From Collybiopsis luxurians FD-317 M1 (taxonomy: Eukaryota; Basidiomycota; Agaricomycetes; Agaricales; Omphalotaceae): a stretch of 64,000 bases of DNA. The notes beneath the pieces are model-generated. The model saw only the letters and a list, made by a program, of their open reading frames with translations, had not been told where the DNA came from and ran no database searches. The stretch spans positions 2,861-66,860 of the forward strand of contig KN834844.1 of assembly GCA_000827265.1 (NCBI GenBank), read 5' to 3'. Both the position numbers and the translations under genes were made by a program. Below are positions 53,185-64,000 of the stretch, piece by piece (the stretch's first letter is position 1; each line of letters begins with the position of its first letter).

Positions 53185-54791
53185 CTAACTTCAACATAAG
53201 GATAATCTTTGAATAACCTCGGCGAGATTATTTTAACCAGCATGATTGTAAGAAGTGTGAACTTTTTGTTCCGAGCCTCTGGAAAATCTCTGGCTTTCTG
53301 TGCTATAATCCCCGCAGTTTAATGGAGTAAGGAGCACGAGCAGCTCTACGGGCTGGTGAGAAGCTCGGGCTAAAAATGTCCACCTGCCGGTTTGATGCGT
53401 TGACCAAAAATTGCGAGAGCAGGAAAGAAAAAATTCTAAACACAAGATAGGTCTTCAGAAACTGAATGCAGATGTTTAATACTCGGGATAAGAGACCAAA
53501 TTGGAGTACTTTGTAGAGAGTAGCCCACTCAAAGGATAGGTGTGAGATACTATGTACCGGTACACTCAGAGAGAAAAAATGTCATGTCTCGGGGACTTGA
53601 CTTGCTAGTGAACACAGAAGGTACTTGGCATATGCATGGCCAATGCTAACGCGTGGCAATACTTGTGCCCTCCTTAAGTATAAAGCTTTAGTCTTTCTCG
53701 GATCACCGAGTATTGTAATGCATGCTAGCTAAATTGTATTAGCTGCAAAAATTACCTCAATTTAGATAAAAATGTCCTGCCTTGGATCAGGCACAAAAAC
53801 ATCAATGCATGAACTCAACATTGCATTCCATTTCATGCACTCGCAGATAGCCACCTTATCTTAACTCCTGGGCAGTAAGTTGCTTTTCGATCTTTCACTA
53901 TTCACATCAAGACTTGAATCCAGTTCAATGTTCAACTTTCAGTGATTCAGGTTTTTTCTTCCACCAGAGTCCTTTTGCTCTTCTCAGTCCTCTTTGCCTC
54001 TCAAAAAGAGATAGCCAGCAGCTTTACATTCGAGAATTTGAAATATGGGAAAGTACACATTCTGCAATACGGTATGCAAGAATATGTTCAAAAGGGCTTT
54101 TGTACAATCCTCACAGTTTTCCTGTTCTATATTCTTCCGGCCACTTCGAATCAATCACCGATATCGTGAATGCTCAAGGTGCCCTCGATGGCAATTAGGC
54201 TCGAAATAATGAGAGCAAAATAAGTAATTGTCTATATTAATGTTGGCCTTCAGAGCAGGCCTTTTATACTCTACGGTAGGTATTCTAGAGCTATCTACAA
54301 AGTAAGTAAAAGTTCTACAATGTTCTATGTATCCCTAATACCACAGTAACTGTCTGAGTAATCTACGAACAAATATCACTAAGCCTCACACCGGAGTTGT
54401 CAATTTCGGTCAAAGCATCGGATCGCAACATGTTCAATACTTAATCGAGGAGATAATAACTGATATAGTGTGATTTTGGTGTAATTGGATGTATATATAG
54501 AAATATATTGCACTCCGATGTACTTTCTTGACAGGAGTTTCCGAGTTTTTCATATGAAATTTCACTGTTTGAGCCCTGGCCGGGACTTTGGAGCTGTGAC
54601 CCCACCGGCATATCACTACTGATTCCTACTGGCCTGTTTTTAGAATTTTTAAAGCGATTTGAAAATGTATATCCAACCTGGGCATGGATTCTGGTTTCCA
54701 AGTCCTTCACCTCGGAGTTGCTATCAAAGTTCAGGGCACTGTCACATCTAGTTTCGATGTTGAAAACCCCAATATTTTGATTTTGAGAACT
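53185..54791. other. AT-rich stretch with possible LTR-like debris
   Basis: Short frames only. 54237-54420 begins TGTTGGCCTTC and resembles the kind of sequence found in LTR ends, but I found no second LTR, primer-binding site or polymerase, so it is not called. Confidence 0.4.
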
Positions 54792-55185
54792 CTAAAAGTA
54801 TAAGTAATTGTCAGGAGGTGTTAACATTGCATCACAGGATTGCAGTCCCATAACCTCTGCATTTGGACTGTGGAATTTAATAGTAGAAAGTTTAGTATCG
54901 GATGTTGCCATTGACCATGCCCGCCCGGTAGTAACTCTGAAATAATAAACAGTGGAGCCAAACCCTAGGTTAGTAGGTTGTTATCAATTTTGTGACCGGC
55001 GAGGAACAACAATAAATTACAGCAAAAGTCCCCCAAATATAAGTAAATGCCGCCCCAGCCACCGAATTTTTTCCGTAGATAATGGCCCATGCAATCCCTA
55101 GAAGGGAGAACGACAAAGCGGACTCAAAAAGAATTGCAATCGGTCCCGTATATGTTGCCTGCATCTCCGTTTCTTGCGGAAACAA
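54792..55185 (-). pseudogene. 3' fragment of another multi-pass membrane protein gene, frameshifted
   Basis: Minus-strand sequence reads ETEMQATYTGPIAILFESAL, then IAWAIIYGKNSVAGAAFTYI, an intron with a CTAAC branch, GLAPLFII, and after a one-base loss RVTTGRAWSMAT to a stop at 54792. TYTGPIAILFESAL followed by GLAPxxIIFRVTTGRAW is a pattern from a second basidiomycete eight-helix family. Upstream exons are not recognisable. The frameshift (near 54940) and missing 5' part make it a pseudogene. Confidence 0.65.
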
Positions 55186-55906
55186 TTTTGAGAATCAACT
55201 CTTTGCTCGTAACAATTATCTCAGTATTCAGATGCTAATTGATTTTGAATGTGCTCTCAGCACTCATCTCACTCAAAAGATAAATTGTCAGTGCATTTGG
55301 GTTTGCTCGCACACCCAGTTTTAGGCTGTGAGTTCTTAATGCCAGGATTGGCCTTTGACAGTGATGGGATCTCGTGCATCCAAAGGAGAAGATGATGGTT
55401 TCTGTAGTATGGCACCTCTGTTACCGCTCAAATCCAATTCATATTCTTCGCTTTCCCTTCTGAGTCCGCTCCCTTTCGATGATTGGCCTCCTAACGTCAT
55501 TAGTCCCACTCTCAATACTGTCATATGCTATCACCACCATCATCAGGGTTCCAAGTTGGATTTCTTCGATCTCTTACACGATGTTCTAATGACCAGGGAT
55601 TCGAGCAGCGACAATCGTGATGCTATTTTAAAGAGCAGCAAATAAGGTTGGGTATAATTCAAGAACATATGCGATGTCATCTTGTCTTTCCAGACGTGAG
55701 GAAAGCATTCAAGAAGCACAGCAAAAAATAAAGCATGAGGCACAGCGTAATTACTTACAAAGGTCTCAAGGTACAGTCGAATCTCAATCTCGCTCGATAA
55801 CAGCTCGATAATGACAATAAATCGAATTTTTATGACTTCGCTGCTGTATTTCTGCCTTATATGGAATGGATGCATAAATTTTCCGCCCCGTAAGTGCACT
55901 TGAGGA
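55186..55906. other. no gene supported
   Basis: Two frames (55355-55645 +, 55543-55974 -) overlap and have no recognisable domain. The minus frame runs into the end of the esterase gene. Confidence 0.4.
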
Positions 55907-57336
55907 TTAAGACTCCCTATGTAGCAGCCACCTAATGCCGTCCTGATAATCTTGCTCATATTTCTTGGAAACATTCAATTCCGCTGCCACTCCGCTGAAT
56001 CCATGAGGCAGTCCGGCGTATCTAAAAGCCAGTGTAAGTCGAACACCCAAGAAAGAATATAGAAAAGTGATTCACATGTCAACTTTGGTTGAAACTCCAC
56101 TTTCTTTCAGTTTGCGCGCGTATAGGAGCCCTTCATCTCTCAACGGATCCCAGCCGCAAATCTGGAAATACGTCTTTGGGAGTCCTTCATGCGACACATA
56201 TAACAGAGGAGACATTTCTGGATCGTCTGGAGGTGCTGCATACATCTCTAAAAACAGCCAGTCCATTGGAGAGATTTATGCCGCAAGCTGGAATACTTAC
56301 TAGCACTGACGACCAAATCATTTTTACTCAATAGCGGCGCATCCTTGTTTTGTTCCAATGACAGCAAAAAGGGTTTCAATCTGTAATGTTTCCATGAGCA
56401 CAGTAGCCCGGGAGGATGACCAATTATCAATCGATACAAACTCATCGGAATATGCGTCTGGATGAATAACCCAAGGCATAGACAAAGATTGCCCTGTAAA
56501 GTATGGGCGATTTTTAAAGAATGGATCATTCAACGCCCGATGAGCAATAACCGTAGCAAAATTTGCGCCAGAAGAAGAGCCCTGAATGATAAAGCCCGAA
56601 GACAGAGAAGCTGAAAATTTGGAAGGATTTTCGACAATCTATGGATCAATACGGGAATCTCAACATTGGTAAAAGGAAGTAGACGAAAAGCATACATATT
56701 TCACTACGCTGTAGCAGTCGTTCAGTCCCGTCGGAAAAGGGTGCTCTGGAGCCAAACTGGCGGAAATCGATAAGTCAAAAAGATCTACTACTTAAAGCGA
56801 GGCATGCATTAATTCGTACCGATAATCTATGTTGACAATACTGATTTGTAGATCCACACTGACCGTGCGGAGGTAATAATCATTCATGCCGACATCTCCA
56901 AAGAAGAACCCTTTGAAAGAACATACATCTACCAGGATTCGACCGCATGTTATGTAAGTAGCTCACCTCCGCCATGCATCGAAATCATCAAAGGAAAAGT
57001 TGACGTATTTTTCGAGCGTGGGGTGATGCATCTAGCAAGAATCTTGGTCCCGTCGTCAGCAGTAATATAATGGTCCGTAACGGTATAGGCGTCATCTAGC
57101 ACAAGTAAGATTAGTCTTAGACGAACGAGTAACGTGGAATCCTTACTCGGCGGAAGATAAGGTTCTCGTCTTTTCAGTATCATTGGAAGAAGAGTACTAT
57201 AATATCTCTCTCGCATCCCTGGAATATCGAGCTCATCAGATTCAGATCCACGAGGCGTCATCAAACCCGGGACTGCAGCAACAAATTCGGGATCAGGAGC
57301 TGAAAGATAAGCGTAGTCAGTCATCACGGGTGTCAT
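55907..57336 (-). CDS. alpha/beta-hydrolase fold-3 esterase (HGGG type)
   Basis: A many-exon minus-strand gene. The oxyanion-hole motif MHGGG is encoded near 56975; the nucleophile Ser lies in [11 protein letters not shown] near 56580; the catalytic Asp is in [10 protein letters not shown] and the His in GLPHGFSG, just before the stop at 55907-55909. The full set is intact. This arrangement defines the hormone-sensitive-lipase-like family (alpha/beta hydrolase fold-3, PF07859) of esterases that act on short-chain esters or lactones. No signal peptide is visible in the chosen start (ATG at 57336); the frame is open upstream to 57459, adding a Cys-rich hydrophobic stretch, so the start is uncertain. 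The intron within SDE...LKPFLL was chosen because it removes an otherwise out-of-family insert. It is divergent from the acyltransferase at 57620. Confidence 0.88.
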
Positions 57337-57619
57337 TTCCGACGTGTCAGTGGAAAAAAAGAGGCAGTTGCATTTTAGGCAGCAAGAAAGGTATTTAAGT
57401 ACTAGCGAAACGAAATTTCTGATTTGATGAGCCGGACATGGGATGCTTCGCCGAGGCAACAGATGCTATCGATCGGCATTCATAAGCACTTTTTAGAGTC
57501 AACGTGATGAGGAGATAAGGCTCGCATCAGAATTCAAATGAATAGAACGTCATTCAGGCGTTATATAACTCAGCCGAACGACCAGAACATTTGGAATTAT
57601 CTCATCCGCAAAGGCTGTA
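57337..57619. promoter_or_regulatory. shared bidirectional promoter of esterase and acyltransferase
   Basis: 283 bp separate the two divergent start codons. A TTATATAACTC string at 57559-57569 could serve the plus-strand gene. The short shared region makes co-regulation plausible. Confidence 0.4.
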
Positions 57620-59143
57620 ATGTTTAACGTACCAGAACCGACCGCTTTGATCGAATTGAGCATCTTTGATGCCTTATCGGCTAGTGTTACCTTTGGTACA
57701 GCGTGGCTTGTCGAGGGAGATATTGATGTCCAAGTGTTGGAACAAGCTCTCGCCCGGGTTGTCGATAAGTGGAGGCTTTTTGCTGGCAGGCTGCACAAAG
57801 AAGTATGAACATGTCTTGGTTGTTGTTTTGTTGTTCGGCATCATCTCACACACGAGCTAAAGAACGACGCATGGTTCGTGAAAATCCCACTTGGAACCTT
57901 GCCGGCCGACTACCCAACATATTCGCTCACTAGATCCGAGAGTGATCGACCACTATCAAGCTATCTCCCTCTCCCTCTTCAGACGTCTTCACCGATTTTG
58001 GAACCAAATCTGTATATGCCGTCATTCTTACCGACGTCGAATGAAGAGTACGAACGCCTGTCCCATCCTCTCGCATCGTTCCACGTAGTAACTTTTCCCG
58101 CCGAAACGACTACATCAGCCCGCTATGGGTGCATTGGACTTACTCTTCCTCATGGATTTGTCGATGGAGTCGGTGCTGCGTACCTTTGCAAGGGATTAGT
58201 ATCGGAATTGGAAGGAACTGAATGGGAAGTGCCGCCTCTTCCTCTTCGAGGCCTTCAAAGATCAAGCATGCATGCAATTCTGCAGTCTGAATCATTCATA
58301 CGGCCCATTGATCCTCCCCAGATAGAGCCTGATAAGGTGCAAACGAGCAAGGGAATGGATACAAAAACTGATGCTGTGACGGAAAGAAAAGGTCGAATCT
58401 TGATCATCTCACCAAATGTGTTCGCATTGTTGGTCGAAGAAGTTCGCGCGCAAAGCTCTAGTCCATATCATATATCTAGTGGGGACGTCCTAAGCGCATG
58501 GATCATCAAAGTAAGTCTGGCAATCCGGAAGCTACAGAACAGTCGCAAACTCATCCTACTCTAGATGTTATATGAGGATGATCCTCTGACTAACAAAAGC
58601 GTCATGATTCAATCCTTAGCCTCTTTCCGACATTTGTTCGCATCCTTCCCCAAGGTAAATCTATCTCACTCACCTCATAATTACCTCGCGTTGCTGCCAA
58701 TACCCCCCCTACCTGTGGCGCTCATTCGGAAAGCTAAACTTGCCGAACTGACGCAAATTTTTGCACAAGCTCGTAATGCGTTCTGTGAATACGATGTCAG
58801 TGTCTTCTTCAAACAATTAACGGGGATTTTACCCTTTATGGAAGGAGAAGATGAAGGAGTCGTTCCGCTTGTCATCTCGAATGCCTCAAACTGGCGTCTG
58901 ATTGAGATAGATTGGTCAAAGGTCGGAGCGATCAAGACTATTTGTGGCTATCGGATGCTGCACGAGTATGAAAAGGTGGGTAAGGATGCCGTGCAGATGA
59001 TTGGAAGGCTGCGGAATGGCTCGATTGTACTCGACACGATATTGTCGGCTGAAGCTATAGGGAAACTGGAGGAGAGGATAGTCGAACTTGAGGAGAAATA
59101 CAAGGTTTCTCCGAGCAAAAGTCGACTGGACGTTGGTTTGTGA
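57620..59143 (+). CDS. BAHD-like acyltransferase (transferase family)
   Basis: Three exons (57620-57802, 57863-58510, 58565-59143) give 469 residues, the usual BAHD length. The catalytic HxxxD motif is in LTLPHGFVDGVGAAY (residues about 150-165); the His acts as general base in transfer of an acyl group from acyl-CoA. The N-terminal part, DVQVLEQALARVVDKWRLFAGRL, is the typical first helix-strand of the fold. The DFGWG motif of plant enzymes is replaced by a divergent IEIDWSKVG, common in fungal members. SGDVLSAWIIK before the second intron matches the conserved second-domain start. Fungal relatives acylate alcohols or amines of secondary metabolites. Intact. Facing the esterase with a shared promoter. 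Confidence 0.85.
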
Positions 59144-61415
59144 AAGCTCGTATATTCAGAGCAGTGGATGTTACTGTTATGTGTGACCTGGCGACTTCGA
59201 ATTCTGTGCATTTGAACTGACAATACTTGATACTGAGGCCTCACGAGTATGATAGCTCTTTATGAATAATTGACACCATGCCTCGGTTCTGGATTGACTT
59301 GCAAACTTATTATTCAACAGCAAACTTTAAGCTCTTTGAGATTGACATTCAGCATAACCCCAAAACGTGACGTTTAGTATTTATAGCAACTGGGATTTGG
59401 ACTCTGCAAACTCGCAAAGCCATCTGAAATTATGCTGTTGCAAACATCGCGGGAGCGGGAGGGACTCAGATCCGTCCACGTATGTGTTCGGATTAACAGA
59501 ACAATGAACCCAGGATTCCTTTTACTGCAGCCCTCTATCTGTCTTTGCTTATGCTACTATTCCAGGCACCTCTGTTTGCCATCGTAACACGGATGTTTAA
59601 AGGAACTGTTCGACTGTTGGCAAGGGTATTTTTAGCTATAACAGTGCCGAGGTGTAAGCTTCCACAACGAGCCCTTCGTCAATGTTCTCCGTAGAATTGG
59701 ACAGGATGGGTTTACTATATGGATCCATTTCTGGAGTAATATTGAGGGCTCAAAGCATGAACGCGATCTCAATGTACATACTGTTGTTAGCTATGTGTCG
59801 GCCCTTACATATTCTAAATCATGTTTGAGAAGATGCTGAGGTGTCTCAGAATCCAAACTTACCGTCTCCCGAAACCATTGTTAAATTGACTTTGGTCCTT
59901 GGTATCCTGGCTTCAAATCCCCGTGTTCATCTAGTTGGGTGCCACAGTGAATGTCTTCCCCATAAATGTCCATATTCTGATGCAAAGCCCTGATTGGTCT
60001 TAATACTGTTACAGATGACTAAAACTGACGTTCTCACGGGAGGTTGAGCGGTTGACAACGCTGGTGGTTTCTATCATAACTCTTTTACATCCAGATTCTG
60101 GGCCTGGGCCATCTGGTTTCCTTGTTATATGTCGGCGATCCCTCGTATAGCAAACGGTGCTGTTTTCTTCACTTCAAACATCTCTTATTTTTCCTTTCTA
60201 CCGGTGATCCGCGCGCCAGCGGATCGCTTAAAGCTACCACTCACTGTCTTGCGCATTAGCGGGCAGTTTTTAACAAGCTACCAAATCAAACTTACTACAC
60301 CAAACTTATTATACCATACTTTGTGATTATAAGGGCATGGAAGCGTGTACCCAACTTCGTCCAACGCTCTAGTTCCTTCTTATATTGTAGATAGTTGTCA
60401 GGGCAGGGTAATCTACAGTAGCAATGCCATGCATCAGTTGTGAGCTTGTCTCCTCCTTCTGCGGCAGTCCCAGAGATGACAGTGCATGGGTCAGCACTGG
60501 GTTAATCTCTGGAAGGTGTTCAGATCGTGGACCATGCCGTGTAATAAAACTTACTTCCTTCCTTCCTATTTTGGACTCATAAATGGCATCTTATCCGCAT
60601 CGCAGTACAACAAATCCGCGGATCGGATTAGGAACTAATGCGGTTTAGTTGCAGTTGCAAATCCACTAGCACTAGACTCTCTCAACTTTGATGAGGCAAG
60701 ATTGAAGCAAGTCTCAAAATTACCGTATGCAGTCATTTGAGGACTCTGGAAAAGGTAGTCCCACTCAATACATAAAGGCAGGTGAAGTGATCAGAGCCGA
60801 AACGGTCTTGACAAGGGCCTGTGAAATCAGTACGGAGTTGGTATTGAGGGATATCCAATGATGAACATCCAGCATCAATCATTTAGTTGATTTTAGGCCC
60901 AAACAATTCAAAGCATAAAGCGAGTATTTTTCAAATAGAGAATATCTTAGCATATCCCCTTGAGCATAGATTAAATCATTTGGGCACTCGGTGTTGAGTC
61001 ATATCGGGGCTTGCAAGGAGCCAGGCAGCATAGATGTATGGCATACATTTCAAGGTACAGGATTGTAACCACTCTGGGAGTGGTGTGTAGAGGCTCAGTA
61101 TATTGAGCTTCTGACTTTAGCTATACTGAGCTAAGGTTCTTCATGCTAGCACTGAACATGACGAGTTTATATATTCTCGGTATGTACATTGTGCCTATGT
61201 GTGAAAAAGTAAGTCTAAAGAACAGCGAAAATGAGTGTATGTAATTATATGTAGTTGGAGGGCACGGGAAAGGATACTCTAAATAGGTAATGAATTTCTA
61301 TATACAAAGTCTGTATGTCTGAGTTAAGGAATGTCAAAGCAGTAGCGGCGCCACCGCTACACCCTCCCCCACAAGATCATCCTCAGGCAATCTATGTCAG
61401 AGGTGATTGTTACTG
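59144..61415. other. gene-free stretch of about 2.3 kb
   Basis: No frame with a domain, no clear repeat apart from a small CTTCC run near 60555-60565. Probably decayed transposon DNA, but I can show nothing specific. Confidence 0.45.
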
Positions 61416-63840
61416 CTATTCAGCAGTAACGGGGGCCATTTTTGCATCAGCGTCAGGCAATGGCTCTCCAGTGTAGTGTAGGCTCAATGCTGGAAGATTC
61501 ACCATCTCTTGAGCCCACAAATACAATTGTCCGTTATGTGACAAGCAGGCACCTTGGACTGTCTCACCATTCACATTGAGATAATCTTCATTGTCTCCCA
61601 TAGGGAGACCTTTTGCCTCAATGCTCGGGATGAAATCGATATGATAGTAATCCAGCCATTCCCATACAAGCTGTGTCAAGTTGTTCAGGTTGGGGCTGGT
61701 ATACCCTCAACCATTGCACTGCAAACAGTGCAACATCACTGAGCTTGTGACTTGTTACACCAGCCTTTGCCAGGTACTTGATGATACCTTGGTTGGTGTA
61801 GTATTGTTCCTCATCTGGGAATGGCATTATTCACCTAGTATCAGTGATGTGGACTCTCCAGTAGTCAAGACCAGTAGAGTATTGCTCTGGGTCCAATATG
61901 AATTGGATGAGCCAGAGGAAGAAGGTGGCTTTCCCATCGCACCTTTTGGGTGTTTTGAGGAGAGCTTGGATAACAAATCTCAACCCACAAATGAGTCGTA
62001 GATTGATGGTGGGTGGGGCATCCTCCCACATTGTTAGGGGTATCCCTAAGAACATGTTAGGGTATTGGAGGCAATACATGTCCCAATCCTCTAATGAGGC
62101 AAGTTCCAATGGTTGTTTGACAGGATTGCCAAACAACAGTCATGCTGGTCTCCCTAGCTGAGTGATATAGGGGACATCAAATTCTGGCTCCAGACTGTCA
62201 ATCTGAGCCTGAGCGCTGTCAGAAATGTAGTTGTTCTCCTTTCTGACATTGGTGGGTTCCTGGGTAGGAACAGCACTCAATTTACCTGGCAGAGGGTCAA
62301 TTGATATGTGAGCCTTTTTAGTCTTCCTTGCAGAAGATATTGAGTTGAAGGACTCTATAGTGTCCTTCTGGTCCATGAACCAGTCAGGGGAATTGTCAAA
62401 AGCCAGTATGGCTTTCTGCATATCTGACAATGTGTCAGGGTTCTTTTTTGAGAACTTTTGTCAGAATGCAACAAATTCTGACGGTAGGCGATAAGGGTGT
62501 TTGGCCCTGATTAAGTTTTTGTGATTTTCAAGGTAATTATGAACTATAGTCCATTCTTCCATTGTGGAATGCATGGGCATGTATGTTTTGACCCTCTCTC
62601 CTCAGATGAGGTCAAACTCCTTCATCTTCTGTTTTGCTTCAGTTTTGGTAATCAAACCTCTACTGATAGCCTTATCCTGTAAGGCTTTCTGTGTGGCACA
62701 GTTGATGGCATTTTGTTGGTGATGAGCTTTGCCAACAAGCTTATTGCCCTTGTTTTTGGGCTCACTCTCCTCTGAGACATTGTACTCAGGGAGTCATTTG
62801 GGGGGAAGGGGTTTGGCAGCAGGAGTAGGGGTGCCAGCAGCTACAGTTTTGTCCTTGTACTGCAGGAGTGGTTGATTTGGATGGGGTTCCAATTTAACAT
62901 TGGATTTGCTAATGTGTCCCCCTTGTTTCTTGCTACGGATGGGAGACTTGTCAGTCAAAGTTGGATCTTCAGCAAATCTCAAGCTCTTGGAGCTTGTGGG
63001 CTGATTAGGAGTCAGAGACTCTGTATTTTTAGTAGTTGGAGCATCAGTAATTCTTTGTTCCAATGTGGTCATCTTAGATGGGGACAACAAATGAAAGAGG
63101 ATCAGTGAGTCTGCTCTTTCTTTGCCCTTGTGGGATAGCTTGGGCTGGTCAACTATCATCTTGTCAACAGACTCTTCATCCAAGCTGTTTCCCTCCTCCT
63201 CCTCCTTTCTGAGTGTTTGGTGCTTCCAATGCTCAGATGTCCTCTTTTCCCCTTCAAGGAGATATTCTGCCTGCATGGCCTGGGCCAGTGCTGCATCCAG
63301 CTGTTGCTGGTAGGTGGTTGATTGTAACCACTGAATTTCTTCCAAGGACACAATTTGTGCTTAGAGAGCTGTGATCACTTTATTCCTCTTTTTGAGGATG
63401 TTGGTGAATTCAGGAGTACTATCTTTACCGAGTAAGTGCACAATGTATGCAACACATTCCTTGCATGAATGGCGTTGACTGTTCTTTTTGTGCATCAGTA
63501 GTTCACAGTAACAATGTACTGTGAACTTGGGGTTTTCTTAGTTGGAGGAGTTACCCAGGTGGGTTCCTCCCCCTCCTGAAAAGGTTGCTTGCACTGGGGG
63601 TGGCATCACAACAAAATTATATCACCCTGAAGTGGAATGATAAAATTGACCTGCAAATGCAGGTTGCGCACATTGGCTTGTGGAAGCTGAAGACCCAGTA
63701 TGACCCACATCTGTGGGATCATATGAAGTTCCTGCAGGTGCAGGAACAGGTCCAGCTTGCACTGAACCTATTTGATACCCTACTGAGGTAGGATACACTT
63801 TGAACCCCATGTGAGCAGGGTAACGGCTTGGTCCCAGCAT
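61416..63840 (-). mobile_element. decayed gag-like retroelement protein
   Basis: On the minus strand one frame can be followed from about 63840 to 61618, broken by stops, with a further part in another frame to 61416. It includes a short Cys/His-rich segment (HCYCELLMHKKNSQRHSCKEC near 63500-63440), a coiled-coil-like start (EEIQWLQSTTYQQQLDAALA), a charged Ser/Pro-rich middle, and a structured C-terminal part (EDWDMYCLQYPNMFLG). The overall look is a gag-type protein from a basidiomycete retroelement; no protease or reverse transcriptase is seen in the window. The stops I could read in the main frame are all TGA or TAA, each one C-to-T change from CGA or CAA. Confidence 0.55.
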
Positions 63841-64000
63841 CCCAGGATGATATTGTTGTTATGCCCTACACTATTTTTTCCACTCTTTCCAACCAGTACA
63901 CTCACCACACGACTCGATAATAGTTCTACCATTCAACCCAGACTCCTCAAATCCAACACGCATTTCTCAAGACAAGCTAATCAGTTACTCATTCCAACTC
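63841..64000. other. window edge, nothing recognised
   Basis: The last 160 bp are C/T-rich on the plus strand and could be leader or LTR sequence of the element to the left. No feature is supported. Confidence 0.3.

Noticed and set aside
52413..53220. 9-bp target-site duplication AATAACCTC around the foldback
   Set aside because: It does not abut both arms and may belong to an older outer inverted repeat, so I do not claim it.
54237..54420. Solo LTR
   Set aside because: Starts with TGTTGG but no matching second LTR, no clear end and no internal retroelement domain.

Overview
This window looks like nuclear DNA from a mushroom-forming basidiomycete (Agaricomycetes). The genes carry many short GT-AG introns of about 45-90 bp, genes lie on both strands with no operons, and the protein families are typical of such fungi: F-box proteins of the basidiomycete type, a GH11 xylanase with a signal peptide, a GH71 remnant, basidiomycete multi-pass membrane proteins, DUF2235 and DUF4419 proteins, and an FAD phenol-hydroxylase-like enzyme. 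Exon structures were rebuilt by eye from reading frame, splice-site sequence and protein continuity, so exact junctions are inferences. No rRNA, tRNA or CRISPR array was recognised.

Layout. 1-8 kb is gene-poor and starts with a 20-bp tandem repeat; it also holds an old non-coding module that recurs near 22 kb. 8-20 kb holds a DUF4419 protein, a perfect-looking 126-bp tandem duplication, a GH11 xylanase, an F-box protein with a low-complexity tail, a GH71 glucanase fragment, and a fused protein with a cysteine-dioxygenase-like cupin. 20-34 kb is an unstable block: a broken 3' copy of the gene found at 34-37 kb, a 2.16-kb tandem duplication of a membrane-protein gene (one copy intact, one dead), a poorly resolved spliced gene, and a proline-rich protein. 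A segment of about 1 kb is present in direct orientation on both sides of this block.

34-48 kb is the conserved core: an Afadin/alpha-actinin-binding (Msd1-like) coiled-coil protein, a DUF2235 hydrolase, an FAD monooxygenase, a 66-residue membrane protein, DNA polymerase delta subunit 4, and a second F-box-type protein with Cys-rich segments. 48-55 kb is AT-richer and transposon-rich: a degenerate transposon ORF with a USP-like Cys box, a foldback element of about 760 bp, and a frameshifted membrane-protein fragment. 55.9-59.1 kb is a divergent pair, an HGGG-type esterase and a BAHD-like acyltransferase sharing a 283-bp promoter, which could be a small metabolic unit. 61.4-64 kb is a gag-like element whose main frame is broken by stops that are all one C-to-T change away from CGA or CAA.

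I did not find a convincing new molecular system. The most informative signals are structural: the duplicated gene junction around the 13-kb block, the live/dead membrane-protein pair, the foldback element, the 126-bp duplication, and the mutation signature in the 61-64 kb element.
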